DNA of 34,955 nucleotides from Negativicutes bacterium (GCA_021372785.1 JAJFTT010000051.1:1-34955), one strand, 5' to 3'. Counted from the first letter of the stretch, positions 7,836 through 17,355 are shown. Notes: generated by a model from the letters alone, not told the origin. Made by a program: numbers and translations.

Positions 7836-8987
7836 TTAATTGCCTTTGAATTTATCCTTCATCTTATCGAAAAAGCTTTTCCCGGCAGATAAAACCGCTT
7901 CGTCCCCCATCGCCTGGGCAAATTGATACAAAGCTTCTTTTTGCTTATCGTTCAGCTTACGAGGGATGTCCACCTTAATCTGCACCTGCATGTCGCCTCT
8001 GCCATACCCGGTGAGAGAGGGGAAACCTTTGTCGCGTAAACGGAAGAAGGTATTCGGCTCTGTCCCTTCCGGTATCTTCAGAGTAGCCATCCCTTCCAAA
8101 GTCGGTGTTTTGATCTCGCCGCCCAGTACTGCTTGGGCAAAGCTGATCGTAGCTTCACTGATCAGATCGTCGCCTTTACGGGAGAAGTATTTGTGCGGCG
8201 TTACGGTGATCACGACATACAAATCACCGTTGGGTCCGCCTTTTTCGCCCGGTTCACCTTCTCCATTCAAGCGCAGCCGTCTGCCGTTTTCAATCCCGGC
8301 CGGTACTTTCACTTTAACAGGACGGCGACGGCGGGCTTTCCCGCTGCCCTTACAATTGATGCAAGGTTCCTTGATCACTTTGCCGGTGCCGCCGCAATGG
8401 CTGCAGGTCCTGACGCTCATCATATTGCCCAGCATCGTCCTCTGTACCGTTTGCACTTGTCCGCTGCCTTTGCAGACAGGACAGGTTTCAACCTGAGAAC
8501 CCGGCTTGGCACCGCTGCCGCCGCAGGTGGGACAATTTTCTTCCCGCTGCACCTGAACTTCTTTTTCCACGCCAAAATAACTTTCTTCAAAAGAAATGGT
8601 CAGATTGATGCGCAAGTCATTGCCCTTGACAGGACCGTTACGCTGAGCGCTGCCGCGTCCACCCATACCACCGGAGAAAAACGTATCGAAAATATCACTG
8701 ATATCACCGAAGCCACTGCCGCTAAACCCGCCGCCGGGAGCGCCGCCCATATTTTGTTCCTGATCAAAGGCCGCATGACCGTATTGATCGTAAAGCGCGC
8801 GTTTCTGACTATCGGAAAGCACATCATAGGCTTCTTTAACTTCTTTAAATTTTTCCGCCGTATTGGGATCATCAGGATTGGCATCCGGGTGCAGCTCCCG
8901 AGCCAGTTTGCGATAGGCTTTTTTAATTGCCGCCTCATCAGCACTTTTATCAATGCCCAGCAGCTCATAATAATCTCGTTTTGCCAT
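7836..8987 (-). CDS. dnaJ: chaperone protein DnaJ (Hsp40)
   Basis: A 383-residue class A J-protein that delivers substrates to DnaK and stimulates its ATPase. The J domain (residues 1-70) has His33-Pro34-Asp35 ([10 protein letters not shown]). A Gly/Phe-rich linker follows ([15 protein letters not shown]). The zinc-binding region has all four CxxCxGxG repeats: [24 protein letters not shown] and CINCKGSG. The C-terminal substrate-binding domain is full length. The ATG at 8987 follows GAGG. It is the last gene of the hrcA-grpE-dnaK-dnaJ operon and is separated from dnaK by a 10-bp-stem hairpin. Confidence 0.97.
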   Translation of the reverse strand: MAKRDYYELLGIDKSADEAAIKKAYRKLARELHPDANPDDPNTAEKFKEVKEAYDVLSDSQKRALYDQYGHAAFDQEQNMGGAPGGGFSGSGFGDISDIFDTFFSGGMGGRGSAQRNGPVKGNDLRINLTISFEESYFGVEKEVQVQREENCPTCGGSGAKPGSQVETCPVCKGSGQVQTVQRTMLGNMMSVRTCSHCGGTGKVIKEPCINCKGSGKARRRRPVKVKVPAGIENGRRLRLNGEGEPGEKGGPNGDLYVVITVTPHKYFSRKGDDLISEATISFAQAVLGGEIKTPTLEGMATLKIPEGTEPNTFFRLRDKGFPSLTGYGRGDMQVQIKVDIPRKLNDKQKEALYQFAQAMGDEAVLSAGKSFFDKMKDKFKGN

Positions 8988-9006
8988 AACCTCACACCCT
9001 TTAAGT

Positions 9007-9044
9007 AGCCCTGCAAGAAGAGATCAGCCTCTCATTGCAGGGCT
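9007..9044 (-). other. dnaK-dnaJ intercistronic hairpin
   Basis: Perfect ten-base arms AGCCCTGCAA (9007-9016) and TTGCAGGGCT (9035-9044) enclose an 18-base loop that itself contains GAG/CTC pairing. No U-run follows on the minus strand, so it is probably not a full terminator. It may stabilise the 3' end of a dnaK segment or mark an mRNA processing site, lowering dnaJ relative to dnaK. Confidence 0.6.
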
Positions 9045-9061
9045 GCACGTCATTGATTCAC

Positions 9062-10909
9062 TTAGTGCTTCGGGTTCTTCGGATCATCTTCATCCACAAC
9101 ATACTCGGCATCCACTACATTTTCATCCGTATCGGTACTATTCTGATTCGGTGCCTGTCCGCCGGCTGCCTGAGAAGCCTGCTGTTGCTCGTAGACTTTG
9201 GAAGAAAGTTTATAGAGATGTTCGGTCAGTTCCTCGGAAGCTTTCTTAATTGCTTCTGCATCACTGCCCTTCAACGCGTCTTTCACCTTTTGAACAGCTG
9301 TTTCCGCTTCGGCTTTTTCGGCAGCAGAAACCTTATCACCCAAGTCTTTCAAGGTTTTTTCGGTTTGATAAACCTGATTGTCGGCTTGATTGCGAATTTC
9401 AATTTCTTCCTTGCGCGCTTTATCTTCGTTGGCATGCAATTCTGCTTCTTTGATCATCTTATCGATCTGATCCTTGGAAAGATTCGTGGTAGCGGTAATT
9501 GTAATATGCTGTTCTTTGCCGGTCCCCTGGTCTTTGGCTTTGACATTGACAATGCCGTTGGCATCAATATCAAAGGTCACTTCAATCTTGGGTACACCGC
9601 GGGGCGCGGCTAAAATACCGTCCAGCATGAAACGCCCCAGTGTGGTATTACCGGCAGCCATTTCACGTTCTCCTTGCAGAATATGGATTTCCACAGAGGT
9701 TTGGCCATCGGCAGCCGTCGAAAAAATCTGAGTCTTGGAGGTTGGGATCGTGGTATTACGGTCAATCAAGCGAGTAAAGACACCACCCAGCGTTTCTAAG
9801 CCCAACGAAAGCGGAGTCACATCCAGCAATACCATCCCTTTGACTTCGCCGGCCAAGACGCCGGCCTGGATAGCCGCACCTTCGGCGACTGCCTCATCGG
9901 GATTTACGCCTTTAAAGGGTTCTTTGCCTAAGGCTTTGCGAACGGCTTCCTGCACTGCGGGGGTACGGGTCGAACCGCCAACCAAAATCACTTTGTCAAT
10001 ATCGCTGTTGGATAATCCGGCATCTTTCATCGCCTGACGGGTCGGTCCCATGGTTTTTTCGACTAAATCTTCGGTCAGGGCATCAAATTTAGCCCGGGTC
10101 AGCGTCAAATCCAAATGTTTCGGACCAGTCGCATCGGCTGTAATGAAAGGCAGGTTGATATTCGCCGATACAATACCGGACAATTCAATTTTGGCTTTTT
10201 CAGCCGCTTCTTTTAAACGCTGCAAAGCAGAACGATCTTTGGACAGATCAATGCCGCTGGTTTTTTTGAATTCAGCAACCATCCATTCCACTATACGTTG
10301 ATCAAAGTCGTCGCCGCCCAGACGGGTGTTGCCATTGGTCGCTTTGACTTCAACCAAACCTTCGCTGATCTCCAGAATGGAAACATCAAAGGTGCCGCCG
10401 CCTAAATCGAAGACCATGATGGTTTGATCGTTTTCCTTATCCAGACCGTAAGCGAGAGCCGCCGCGGTTGGTTCGTTGATAATCCGCATGACTTCCAAAC
10501 CGGCAATCGCGCCGGCGTCTTTGGTAGCCTGGCGTTGGGAGTCGTTAAAATAGGCGGGAACGGTAATCACCGCTTTGTCTACTTTTTCACCCAAGTAAGC
10601 TTCGGCGTCCTCTTTTAATTTACGCAGAATCATAGCGGAGATTTCCTGCGGGCTATAAATCTTGCCGTCGATATTTACCTTGAAATTGCTGCCCATCTCA
10701 CGTTTGATGGAACTGATCGTATGGTCCGCATTGGTAATAGCCTGCCGTTTGGCAATTTGACCAACCAGACGTTCATCGCCTTTGAAAGCGACGACAGAAG
10801 GCGTCAGGCGGCTGCCTTCCGCATTGGGGATGACAGTGGGCTGCCCGCCTTCCATGACTGCCACAACAGAATTGGTGGTTCCCAAATCGATACCGATAAT
10901 TCTACTCAT
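9062..10909 (-). CDS. dnaK: chaperone protein DnaK (Hsp70)
   Basis: A 615-residue Hsp70. The nucleotide-binding domain begins [15 protein letters not shown] and has [15 protein letters not shown], the phosphate-2 loop [12 protein letters not shown] and the adenosine motif LVGGSTRTP. The interdomain linker [11 protein letters not shown] precedes the substrate-binding beta domain, and the helical lid ends in a low-complexity Q/A/G-rich tail with an acidic end ([15 protein letters not shown]). A TTG two codons earlier could extend the frame to 10915, but the ATG at 10909 lies eight bases after GGAGTG and matches the family start. Heat-shock control comes from the CIRCE element upstream of hrcA. 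Confidence 0.97.
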   Translation of the reverse strand: MSRIIGIDLGTTNSVVAVMEGGQPTVIPNAEGSRLTPSVVAFKGDERLVGQIAKRQAITNADHTISSIKREMGSNFKVNIDGKIYSPQEISAMILRKLKEDAEAYLGEKVDKAVITVPAYFNDSQRQATKDAGAIAGLEVMRIINEPTAAALAYGLDKENDQTIMVFDLGGGTFDVSILEISEGLVEVKATNGNTRLGGDDFDQRIVEWMVAEFKKTSGIDLSKDRSALQRLKEAAEKAKIELSGIVSANINLPFITADATGPKHLDLTLTRAKFDALTEDLVEKTMGPTRQAMKDAGLSNSDIDKVILVGGSTRTPAVQEAVRKALGKEPFKGVNPDEAVAEGAAIQAGVLAGEVKGMVLLDVTPLSLGLETLGGVFTRLIDRNTTIPTSKTQIFSTAADGQTSVEIHILQGEREMAAGNTTLGRFMLDGILAAPRGVPKIEVTFDIDANGIVNVKAKDQGTGKEQHITITATTNLSKDQIDKMIKEAELHANEDKARKEEIEIRNQADNQVYQTEKTLKDLGDKVSAAEKAEAETAVQKVKDALKGSDAEAIKKASEELTEHLYKLSSKVYEQQQASQAAGGQAPNQNSTDTDENVVDAEYVVDEDDPKNPKH

Positions 10910-10956
10910 GTTCAAAACACTCCATTTCGTTTCTTTATTTTTTCCTAAAGAGATAC

Positions 10957-11628
10957 TTATTTATGGGCAACCTGCACCATTGCGGCGCGGATTACTTTCT
11001 CTTTCATTTTATAGCCTTTCCGCAATACCATAGTGACCGTATTCTCTGCTATCCCTTCCGTTGCTTCACACTGCATCACGGCTTCATGCACATAGGGATC
11101 AAACAATTGACCGAGGGATTCAATTTCCTGCAACCCTTCTTTGGCCAGCACCTCCAGCAATTGACGGTGAATCATCTGCACGCCGGTTTTCAAACTATCA
11201 CAATGTTCGCCTTCCGGTAACGGTGCCGCCAAGGCACGCTCAAAATCATCCAAAATCGGTAAGAGAGCGCTTACTACCTTTACCGAGGCGTATTGACTCA
11301 AATCCTCCCGCTCTTTTTGGCTGCGGCGGCGGTAATTGTCAAAATCGGCCTGCAGTCTCAGGTTATAAGCCTCCAATTCTTTGACTTTTTCCGTATTGGT
11401 CAACAGCTGCTGCATTGCTTGCGCTGTCAGTACGATTGTTTCCTGCTCAGCTTTTGCTGATGTGTCTGTTTCTTCTGTCACTTCCTCAGCCTTCTCTGGC
11501 GTAGTTTCCGCTTGATTTTCTTCTGGCGTAATTTCCGTTTGGCTTTCTTCAGGCGTAATTTCCGCTTGGCTTTCTTCAGGATTTATGATGGCTTCTGTTT
11601 TCTTTTCTTCCTCCGTACTGTAAAACAT
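10957..11628 (-). CDS. grpE: nucleotide exchange factor GrpE
   Basis: A 223-residue cofactor that releases ADP from DnaK. The central long coiled-coil has [22 protein letters not shown], and the C-terminal beta domain has [12 protein letters not shown] and the signature [11 protein letters not shown] plus [18 protein letters not shown]. The N-terminus (residues 17-50) is an acidic tail made of nine-residue repeats of the type PEESQAEIT. The start is set at ATG 11628 ([10 protein letters not shown]), about ten bases after AAGGA. The frame is open a further 47 codons to 11769, and that extra part encodes a chaperonin C-terminus remnant rather than GrpE, so the long version is probably not native. 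An ATG at 11667 with AAGGAT upstream cannot be excluded. Confidence 0.93.
   Translation of the reverse strand: MFYSTEEEKKTEAIINPEESQAEITPEESQTEITPEENQAETTPEKAEEVTEETDTSAKAEQETIVLTAQAMQQLLTNTEKVKELEAYNLRLQADFDNYRRRSQKEREDLSQYASVKVVSALLPILDDFERALAAPLPEGEHCDSLKTGVQMIHRQLLEVLAKEGLQEIESLGQLFDPYVHEAVMQCEATEGIAENTVTMVLRKGYKMKEKVIRAAMVQVAHK
11500..11580 (-). repeat. three 27-bp tandem repeats inside grpE
   Basis: Three in-frame 27-base units encode [18 protein letters not shown] and PEENQAETT, followed by a degenerate fourth (PEKAEEVTE). They expand the disordered acidic N-terminal tail of GrpE. Copies differ at a few bases, so the expansion is not brand new. Confidence 0.8.
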
Positions 11629-11654
11629 TTTCTTCCATTCCTTTCTGAACCGAT

Positions 11655-12149
11655 TATTTTTTTGCTGCATTATGATATCAATCCTTGCTGCTGTGCCGGC
11701 ATTTTCTACAGATTGTGCCATGAGACGTTTCAGTACTTTAACCGGGCTGTCCAAGCCATCTGCCGGCATCCTTTTCCAGGTTGCTCCGCAGTTTCATACT
11801 CTCTCTGGCTGCCGGGACAATATTTTTTAAAATCTGTTGCTCCCTATTTTCCAACGGACAGCTGTATTGTTTGCTAGAGGGAATCGCTGCCTGACGCCAA
11901 AACGTGCTCCGCCGATCATTCGGTTGATGAAGACTCTCTTGAACAATTGTTCGGAATCCAGGCTGATCAAAGCGCCGGCAATCATCGCAGCATTTGTTGT
12001 ACCATCGCCGATTTCCTCCTGACGCGCTTTTGCCATATTGATCAATCAGCAGGCGGCAGGGTGTGTCACATATCCGTTTTCTCTAAAATGGTAACGCCGG
12101 CGGCATGGGATAATTTTTCTCCGTCTTCCCAGTCTGGTGTTATGGTTAC
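11655..12149 (-). pseudogene. remnant of a group II/III (archaeal-like) chaperonin between hrcA and grpE
   Basis: On the minus strand broken frames give, in order, AAGVTILEKTD, then a shift to PAAC, stop, LINMAKARQEEIGDGTTNAA, MIAGALI, a region of unclear frames, and finally GLDSPVKVLKRLMAQSVENA, GTAARIDIIM. In thermosome-type chaperonins the same order is NDGVTILxxMDxxHPAAxxLxxxAKxQxxEVGDGTT near residue 60-100 and xGxxxPxxVxxxAxxxAxxxAxxxxRIDDII at the C-terminus. Lesions include a TGA after EKTDM, a shift before PAA, a TGA after PAAC, and loss of most of the intermediate and apical domains: about 0.5 kb remains of an expected 1.5 kb or so. The E-I/V-G-D-G-T-T form and HPAA context fit group II/III better than GroEL. 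The C-terminal piece runs in frame into grpE. My recollection is that group III chaperonins of some Firmicutes lie in the dnaK operon. Confidence 0.75.
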
Positions 12150-12167
12150 CCTAGCCGCAAACCTCTC

Positions 12168-13196
12168 TCAACCTTTGTTAAATACTTCCGATAATAATTT
12201 ACTGACTTCCCGCACAGCGGCTACCGCTCTGGCATAATCCATGCGAGTCGGTCCCAAGACGCCGACCCATCCCATCGGCTGACCGTTCCATTTATAGACC
12301 GCAGTGACTAAACTGCAGTTTTCTACTTCCTGTATTTGATTTTCCGAACCGATGGTGACCTGAACCTGATCGGTTTGCTGCAAATTCCCCAGCATATGCT
12401 TCATATACTCGCGATGATCCAGCAGTTGAAGTATACTGCGCACCTGTTTGATATCCTGAAATTCCGGCTGTCCCAACATCCTGGCAGCTCCACCCAGATA
12501 TAAATCACTCTGATGTTCACCCAGCAAAACCTGTTGAACCAAATCGAGGACCTGGTCAAATTGACTGATTTTCTGACTGACATCAACCCGCACCTGACTG
12601 ATCCCAGCTTCCAGCATTTGATTCCAAGTTACATTGTGAAACTTCTGATTGATATAGTTCGTGATATTGTCCAGGTCATTCTGATCGATATTCGGGGGCA
12701 GGCCGATCATGCGATTGGCCACCAGGCCATTCTCTGCGACCACCACGGCCAATGCCTGGCCGGATTGAATTTCGATCATTTGCAGTTTATTCAACCGGCT
12801 GGACTGCGGCTGCGGTCCGGAAGCAATCGCCATATAATCGGTCAGAGATGCCAGTAAATGTGCCGACTGCTGAATGACATTCTCCAGAACCTGAACCTGT
12901 TGTTGATAACTTTGGCGAATGGCTTTAATTTCCTCGGGAGAAACCGCCACCTCGTCCAGCAAATGATCGACATAAAAGCGATAACCGTTCTCCGAAGGGA
13001 TTCTTCCTGCGGAAGTATGCGGCTGCTGCAAAAAGCCCATCTCTTCCAAATCCGCCATTTCATTGCGGATGGTTGCGGCGCTGACATTAAAGATGTATCG
13101 TCTGGCAATCGTACGGGAACCTACAGGTTCCGCTGTCAGGATATAGTCACGAACAATTGCCTGCAGTATACGCTTCTTGCGTTCATCCAATTCCAT
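12168..13196 (-). CDS. hrcA: heat-inducible transcription repressor HrcA
   Basis: A 342-residue repressor that binds CIRCE and is kept active by the GroE chaperonin. The N-terminal winged helix includes RKKRILQAIVRDYILTAEPV, SAATIRNEMADLEEMGFL and the family motif QPHTSAGRIPSENGYRFYVD. The C-terminal dimerisation and GAF-like region ends VLGPTRMDYARAVAAV, also a family hallmark. The ATG at 13196 follows GAGGTGAGC. The gene is first in the operon; its operator, at 13244-13270, lies just upstream. Full length. Confidence 0.96.
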   Translation of the reverse strand: MELDERKKRILQAIVRDYILTAEPVGSRTIARRYIFNVSAATIRNEMADLEEMGFLQQPHTSAGRIPSENGYRFYVDHLLDEVAVSPEEIKAIRQSYQQQVQVLENVIQQSAHLLASLTDYMAIASGPQPQSSRLNKLQMIEIQSGQALAVVVAENGLVANRMIGLPPNIDQNDLDNITNYINQKFHNVTWNQMLEAGISQVRVDVSQKISQFDQVLDLVQQVLLGEHQSDLYLGGAARMLGQPEFQDIKQVRSILQLLDHREYMKHMLGNLQQTDQVQVTIGSENQIQEVENCSLVTAVYKWNGQPMGWVGVLGPTRMDYARAVAAVREVSKLLSEVFNKG

Positions 13197-13243
13197 TCAG
13201 CTCACCTCTACCTTCCTTATTACGATGCAATATCTTCACCTGC

Positions 13244-13270
13244 TTAGCACTCTCAAGCATCGAGTGCTAA
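13244..13270. promoter_or_regulatory. CIRCE operator (HrcA binding site)
   Basis: A perfect consensus inverted repeat: TTAGCACTC (13244-13252), nine-base spacer, GAGTGCTAA (13262-13270). It begins eight bases downstream of the -10 box and overlaps the expected transcription start, so bound HrcA would block initiation. Confidence 0.97.
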
Positions 13271-13277
13271 CAAGGCA

Positions 13278-13306
13278 AAGATACACCTTGCAGAAGAAAT
13301 TGTCAA
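13278..13306 (-). promoter_or_regulatory. sigma-A promoter of the hrcA-grpE-dnaK-dnaJ operon
   Basis: Minus strand TTGACA at 13306-13301, 17-base spacer, TATCTT at 13283-13278. It sits 19 bases beyond the hemW stop, so some lepA-hemW read-through into hrcA is also possible; no terminator separates them. Confidence 0.88.
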
Positions 13307-13324
13307 GTGGAAAAACAAAAAACG

Positions 13325-14488
13325 TCAGGAAAGGTCAAAGTCTTTTTCGTCCGGTAGAAAACGCAGGAAAACTTGATTGCTCAGCGGAATGCCGCGGCTC
13401 GTTAAAGCAATTCTGTCGCCATCTTTTCGGATCCACCCTTGCTGTGTGCAGAAGGCGATTGCCTCCTGATAATATTGTAAAAAATCAATGTGAAAGCGGC
13501 GATTCAATTCGAGAACCGAAATCCCCTGCATGGTGCGCAAACCCAGCATAACCGTCTCTCCCAATTCGATCGCACGGGTCGTATATTCATTTTCAGCAAT
13601 ACACGGTTGATGGGATTGCCGCCAGGCGCGGCTATAGCGTTCGACGTCCGCCACATGAGAAAATCGATGTTTGTCCAGATAAGAATAAGCCGCCGCGCCG
13701 AGACCTAAATATTCTTGATTATGCCAGTAAATCAGGTTATGACGGCATTCCGCGCCCGGCACGGCAAAATTAGAAATTTCATATTGCTGCAGTCCGGCCT
13801 TTTCGGTCAGCTCCGCTGCCAGTTGCATCATCTGCAGCTGTTCATCTTCCTCCGGCAATTGCAATTTGCCTTCTGCCAGAAGACGACCGAACGGCGTCTC
13901 CTCTTCTACGATCAGATTATAGAGGGAAAGATGCGGCGGCTGAAAGTGTAAGGCTTTGTTCAGTGTTTCGCGCCAGTCCGCCAATGTCTGGCCGGGCAGC
14001 CCATAGATCAGATCCATGCTCCAGTTCTGCAAACCGCTTTGTTTGAGTTGCAGAATGGTTTGCTCCGCTTCTTCGGCGGTGTGGCAGCGTCCCATTGCCT
14101 GCAATAAGTGCGGCTGAAAAGCCTGTACACCCAGGCTCAACCGATTGATCCCCCGCCGCCGGATGAGCGAGATTTTTTCCGGAGTCAGGCTGCCCGGATT
14201 TGCTTCCATTGACTTTTCCGCATCCTGGCGAAAGCTGAAATTCTGCTCAATCAAGTCGAACAAACGTACCAATTCCGCTGTTTCTAAAATCGAAGGTGTA
14301 CCGCCGCCGATAAACAGCGTATCAAAGACAACGCCTTGCAGTCTGTAATCCCTGGCGTACCAGACCGCTTCCTCCGCTAAGGCAGAGAGGTAGCGCTCCC
14401 TTTGCGCCCGGCAGGTCGGGATCGAATAGAAATCGCAGTATTGACACTTGCTCTGACAAAAAGGAATATGAAGATAGAGACCTATCAT
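13325..14488 (-). CDS. hemW: HemW, radical-SAM heme chaperone (formerly HemN-like)
   Basis: A 387-residue radical-SAM protein. The cluster motif is Cys11-x3-Cys15-x2-Cys18 with Phe20 (IPFCQSKCQYCDFYS); the Phe where HemN has Cys marks the HemW subgroup, which binds and transfers heme rather than oxidising coproporphyrinogen. GGGTPS, ANPGSL and the C-terminal HemN domain (GLRTMQGI) are present. The frame extends to 14545, but GAGGTG six bases before the ATG at 14488 and the family start (MxGLYLHIPFC) fix the shorter form. It follows lepA by 66 bases and precedes the hrcA promoter. Confidence 0.92.
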   Translation of the reverse strand: MIGLYLHIPFCQSKCQYCDFYSIPTCRAQRERYLSALAEEAVWYARDYRLQGVVFDTLFIGGGTPSILETAELVRLFDLIEQNFSFRQDAEKSMEANPGSLTPEKISLIRRRGINRLSLGVQAFQPHLLQAMGRCHTAEEAEQTILQLKQSGLQNWSMDLIYGLPGQTLADWRETLNKALHFQPPHLSLYNLIVEEETPFGRLLAEGKLQLPEEDEQLQMMQLAAELTEKAGLQQYEISNFAVPGAECRHNLIYWHNQEYLGLGAAAYSYLDKHRFSHVADVERYSRAWRQSHQPCIAENEYTTRAIELGETVMLGLRTMQGISVLELNRRFHIDFLQYYQEAIAFCTQQGWIRKDGDRIALTSRGIPLSNQVFLRFLPDEKDFDLS

Positions 14489-14554
14489 CTGCTTCACCTC
14501 AATAGAAAAGCCGCGCCGGTCAGTCGTTTTCACACCTCCCGGCACAGCCTGCTC

Positions 14555-16357
14555 TTATTTGTCTATCTTTAGAACAGCCATAAATGCTTCCTGAGGCAAT
14601 TCCACATTGCCCACCATCCGCATTCGTTTCTTGCCTTCTTTTTGCTTTTCCAGCAATTTGCGTTTTCGGCTGATTTCGCCGCCGTAACATTTGGCCAATA
14701 CATCTTTACGATAGGCGGAGATGGTTTCCCTGGCGACAATTTTACTGCCCAAAGCCGCTTGAATTGGGATTTCAAACTGCTGACGCGGAATCACTTTGCG
14801 CAAGCGTTCACAAATTGCCCGACCGCGCGCTACCGCTTTGTCTTTATGCACAATCACAGCCAAAGCATCGACCGGATCTCCGCTGACCAAAATATCCATC
14901 TTCACCAAATCCGCTTCCTGATAGCCGATGAATTCATAATCCAGAGAAGCATAGCCTTTGGTGCGGGATTTTAATTGGTCGAAAAAGTCGTAGATAATCT
15001 CGGACAGCGGCAAAGTATAATAAAGTTCCACCCGGTTGGCATCAATATAGTCCATGTGATCATAAATGCCGCGTCGGTCGCGCACCAATTCCATAATGGG
15101 ACCGATATAGGTTTCCGGCGCCATGATACTGGCTCTGACATAGGGTTCCTCAATCTTTTCGATTTCGGTTGGTTGCGGTACCATGGAAGGGTTGTCCAAA
15201 CGCACCACTTCCCCGTCGGTTTTCGTGATTTGATAGATGACAGTCGGCGCCGTGGTGATGATATCGATATTGGAATGACGTTCCAAACGTTCCTGCACAA
15301 TTTCCAGATGAAGCAAACCTAAAAAACCACAGCGGAACCCAAATCCCAGGGCGGCAGAGGTTTCCGGTTCAAAACTAAGCGAAGCATCATTCAGCTGCAA
15401 TTTTTCCAGAGCATCCCGTAAATTAGGAAACTCGCTGGTCTCGGTTGGATAGATACCGCAGTAGACCATGGGAGTTGCTTTACGGTAGCCGGGCAGCGAC
15501 TGCTCCGCCGGATTTTCCGCATCGGTAATCGTATCACCAACCCGGGTATCCTGCACGCTGCGGATGGTCGCCGTGACATAACCAACTTCCCCGGCGCGCA
15601 GCGTGGGCAGAGACTGCAGATTCGGTCGGAAATCCCCGACATCATTGACTTCGTAAATTTTACCGGTCGCCATGAAGAGAATCTTCATACCGGGTTTGAT
15701 TTCCCCTTGCATCACCCGGATGTAACAGATAACACCGCGATAATTATCATAGAAGGAATCAAAAATCATCGCCTGCAGCGGTCCGTTCACATCCCCCTGA
15801 GGCGGAGGTATCAATTGAACGATTTGTTCTAAAATTTCCGGGATACCGGTGCCATCCTTGGCTGAAGCCAGGACCGCATTGGCACAATCCAAACCGATGA
15901 CATCTTCGATTTGTTTTTTCACCCGCTCCGGTTCGGCACTGGGTAAATCGATTTTATTGATGACCGGTATAATCTCCAAATTATGGTCCATCGCCAAATA
16001 GCAATTGGCTAAGGTCTGCGCTTCGATACCCTGCGATGCATCCACGACCAGAATAGCGCCTTCACAAGCCGCCAGAGAGCGGGAGACTTCATAATTAAAG
16101 TCCACATGTCCCGGTGTATCAATCAGATTCAACTGATAGGTTTTGCCATCTTTGGCTTTATAGTCAAGCCGCACGGCATGCAGCTTGATGGTAATGCCTC
16201 TTTCCCGTTCCAAATCCATTTGATCCAATACCTGGTCTTCCATTTCGCGCAGGGACAGCGTACCGGTCGCTTCAATCAAGCGGTCGGCCAGAGTCGATTT
16301 GCCATGATCGATGTGTGCAACAATGCAGAAATTACGAATCAGATTCATATAGTTCAC
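14555..16357 (-). CDS. lepA: elongation factor 4 (LepA), ribosomal back-translocase GTPase
   Basis: A 600-residue translational GTPase. G1 is [13 protein letters not shown]2 and G3 include RGITIK and DTPGHVDF, and G4 is NKIDLP. The LepA-specific C-terminal domain is present ([26 protein letters not shown] pattern). The first codon is GTG at 16357, seven bases after GGCAGG; an ATG three codons in (16348) is the alternative. It lies 27 bases after a TetR gene, so the two may share a transcript. In spore-forming relatives gpr and spoIIP usually precede lepA; they are absent here. Confidence 0.95.
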   Translation of the reverse strand: MNYMNLIRNFCIVAHIDHGKSTLADRLIEATGTLSLREMEDQVLDQMDLERERGITIKLHAVRLDYKAKDGKTYQLNLIDTPGHVDFNYEVSRSLAACEGAILVVDASQGIEAQTLANCYLAMDHNLEIIPVINKIDLPSAEPERVKKQIEDVIGLDCANAVLASAKDGTGIPEILEQIVQLIPPPQGDVNGPLQAMIFDSFYDNYRGVICYIRVMQGEIKPGMKILFMATGKIYEVNDVGDFRPNLQSLPTLRAGEVGYVTATIRSVQDTRVGDTITDAENPAEQSLPGYRKATPMVYCGIYPTETSEFPNLRDALEKLQLNDASLSFEPETSAALGFGFRCGFLGLLHLEIVQERLERHSNIDIITTAPTVIYQITKTDGEVVRLDNPSMVPQPTEIEKIEEPYVRASIMAPETYIGPIMELVRDRRGIYDHMDYIDANRVELYYTLPLSEIIYDFFDQLKSRTKGYASLDYEFIGYQEADLVKMDILVSGDPVDALAVIVHKDKAVARGRAICERLRKVIPRQQFEIPIQAALGSKIVARETISAYRKDVLAKCYGGEISRKRKLLEKQKEGKKRMRMVGNVELPQEAFMAVLKIDK

Positions 16358-16384
16358 AAAGTAGCCTGCCTTCCAAGTTAAAAG

Positions 16385-17008
16385 CTAGCGCCGCATGCCG
16401 CTGCGCAAAATGCTCAAGAGATAATCCAGTTGATTGATGAAGCTATTATCGTCTGGGATACCAATCACCGGCTCGGTCAAAGTGAAATCCTGCAGGTTGA
16501 CCATCAGATGATTGATCAGTCTGCCCATTAATTCCACCGGGACGTCGCGGCGCAATTCGCCGCGCGCAATCGCTTGCTCAATCATATGTTCGTAATAATC
16601 AATACCTTCCACTGCATATCTCAATCCGATCGCATCCTGCAGCATGGTGTCTTCCATACGAACTCTGCGTAAGAAAGCTGCTTCGGTAGGATGGATTTGG
16701 GCAAAATCCATGATCAGTCTGCCCTGGACTTTCAGGAGAATAAAAAAATCGAGCCTGCCGACCGGGCGGATCTCCTGAAACCTTTTCTGGGCAAAGGCAG
16801 CCTGTATTCCGGCTACTTGATCCAGTACACTCAAATAGAGCTGTTTTTTATCTTCGAAGTGATGATAAAAACTGCCTTTCGACACCTTTGATTTTTTTAA
16901 AATTTCGTTTATCGAAGCAGTTTCATAACTGTGTGCCGCAAATTCTTCGAGCGCTTCGTGGTATAATTGTTCCTCATTCTTAATTTTGCTCCTCTCTTCA
17001 GCCGGCAT
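16385..17008 (-). CDS. TetR-family transcriptional regulator
   Basis: A 207-residue one-component regulator. The N-terminal helix-turn-helix is ASINEILKKSKVSKGSFYHHF followed by EDKKQLYLSVLD, the standard TetR pattern. The C-terminal ligand domain is not assignable. GAGGAGG lies eight bases before the ATG at 17008. A TATAAT-like box is upstream at 17067-17062 without a good -35. The gene occupies the place between rpsT and lepA and is in line with lepA, so it may autoregulate and influence lepA. Ligand and targets are unknown. Confidence 0.88.
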   Translation of the reverse strand: MPAEERSKIKNEEQLYHEALEEFAAHSYETASINEILKKSKVSKGSFYHHFEDKKQLYLSVLDQVAGIQAAFAQKRFQEIRPVGRLDFFILLKVQGRLIMDFAQIHPTEAAFLRRVRMEDTMLQDAIGLRYAVEGIDYYEHMIEQAIARGELRRDVPVELMGRLINHLMVNLQDFTLTEPVIGIPDDNSFINQLDYLLSILRSGMRR

Positions 17009-17074
17009 ACAGTAACCTCCTCGTACACTGATTTCCTGTTTTATTGTTAGTCATGTCGCATTATATCACCTTTC

Positions 17075-17092
17075 GGGAATAGATGCTATCCC
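17075..17092. promoter_or_regulatory. candidate TetR operator upstream of the 16385-17008 regulator
   Basis: An 18-base imperfect inverted repeat, GGGAATAG-ATG-CTATCCC, lies eight bases upstream of a TATAAT-like -10 on the minus strand. Position and symmetry suit autorepression, but this is inference from one site. Confidence 0.35.
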
Positions 17093-17247
17093 TCATACTG
17101 CAAAGTTGTGAGAATTTTGCAAATCTTTGAAAATCGAAGCGGATTTTTGCCGTGCAAGAAACCGGGTCATCACCCAGCCACGATTCAGAGCTACTTGTCA
17201 TGAATGGCTTTGCTTCAGAAAAATACAGGCAATCGTAGCAATACTCC

Positions 17248-17276
17248 TTGCAAATTGATCATAGGCATGTTACAAT
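17248..17276 (+). promoter_or_regulatory. sigma-A promoter of rpsT
   Basis: TTGCAA at 17248-17253, 17-base spacer, TACAAT at 17271-17276. It leaves a leader of about 70 bases before the rpsT start. The 230 bases between this promoter and the TetR gene hold only the TetR promoter region. Confidence 0.8.
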
Positions 17277-17355
17277 ATCTCAGTGCTATTTATCCTATAA
17301 AACTGCTGCCTCGCTGTTTTTGGATAGAATTGAAATAATGAAGGAGGTGAGACGC

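Noticed and set aside
8133-9008. 291-codon plus-strand open frame opposite dnaJ
   Set aside because: Antisense shadow of dnaJ; no ribosome binding site or recognisable motif.
9035-9613. 192-codon hydrophobic plus-strand frame opposite dnaK
   Set aside because: Antisense to the dnaK 3' end; hydrophobicity comes from the complement of lysine/glutamate-rich codons.
11827-12045. 72-codon minus-strand ORF between hrcA and grpE as an independent small protein
   Set aside because: It carries the chaperonin GDGTT block and is better explained as one fragment of a broken chaperonin gene.
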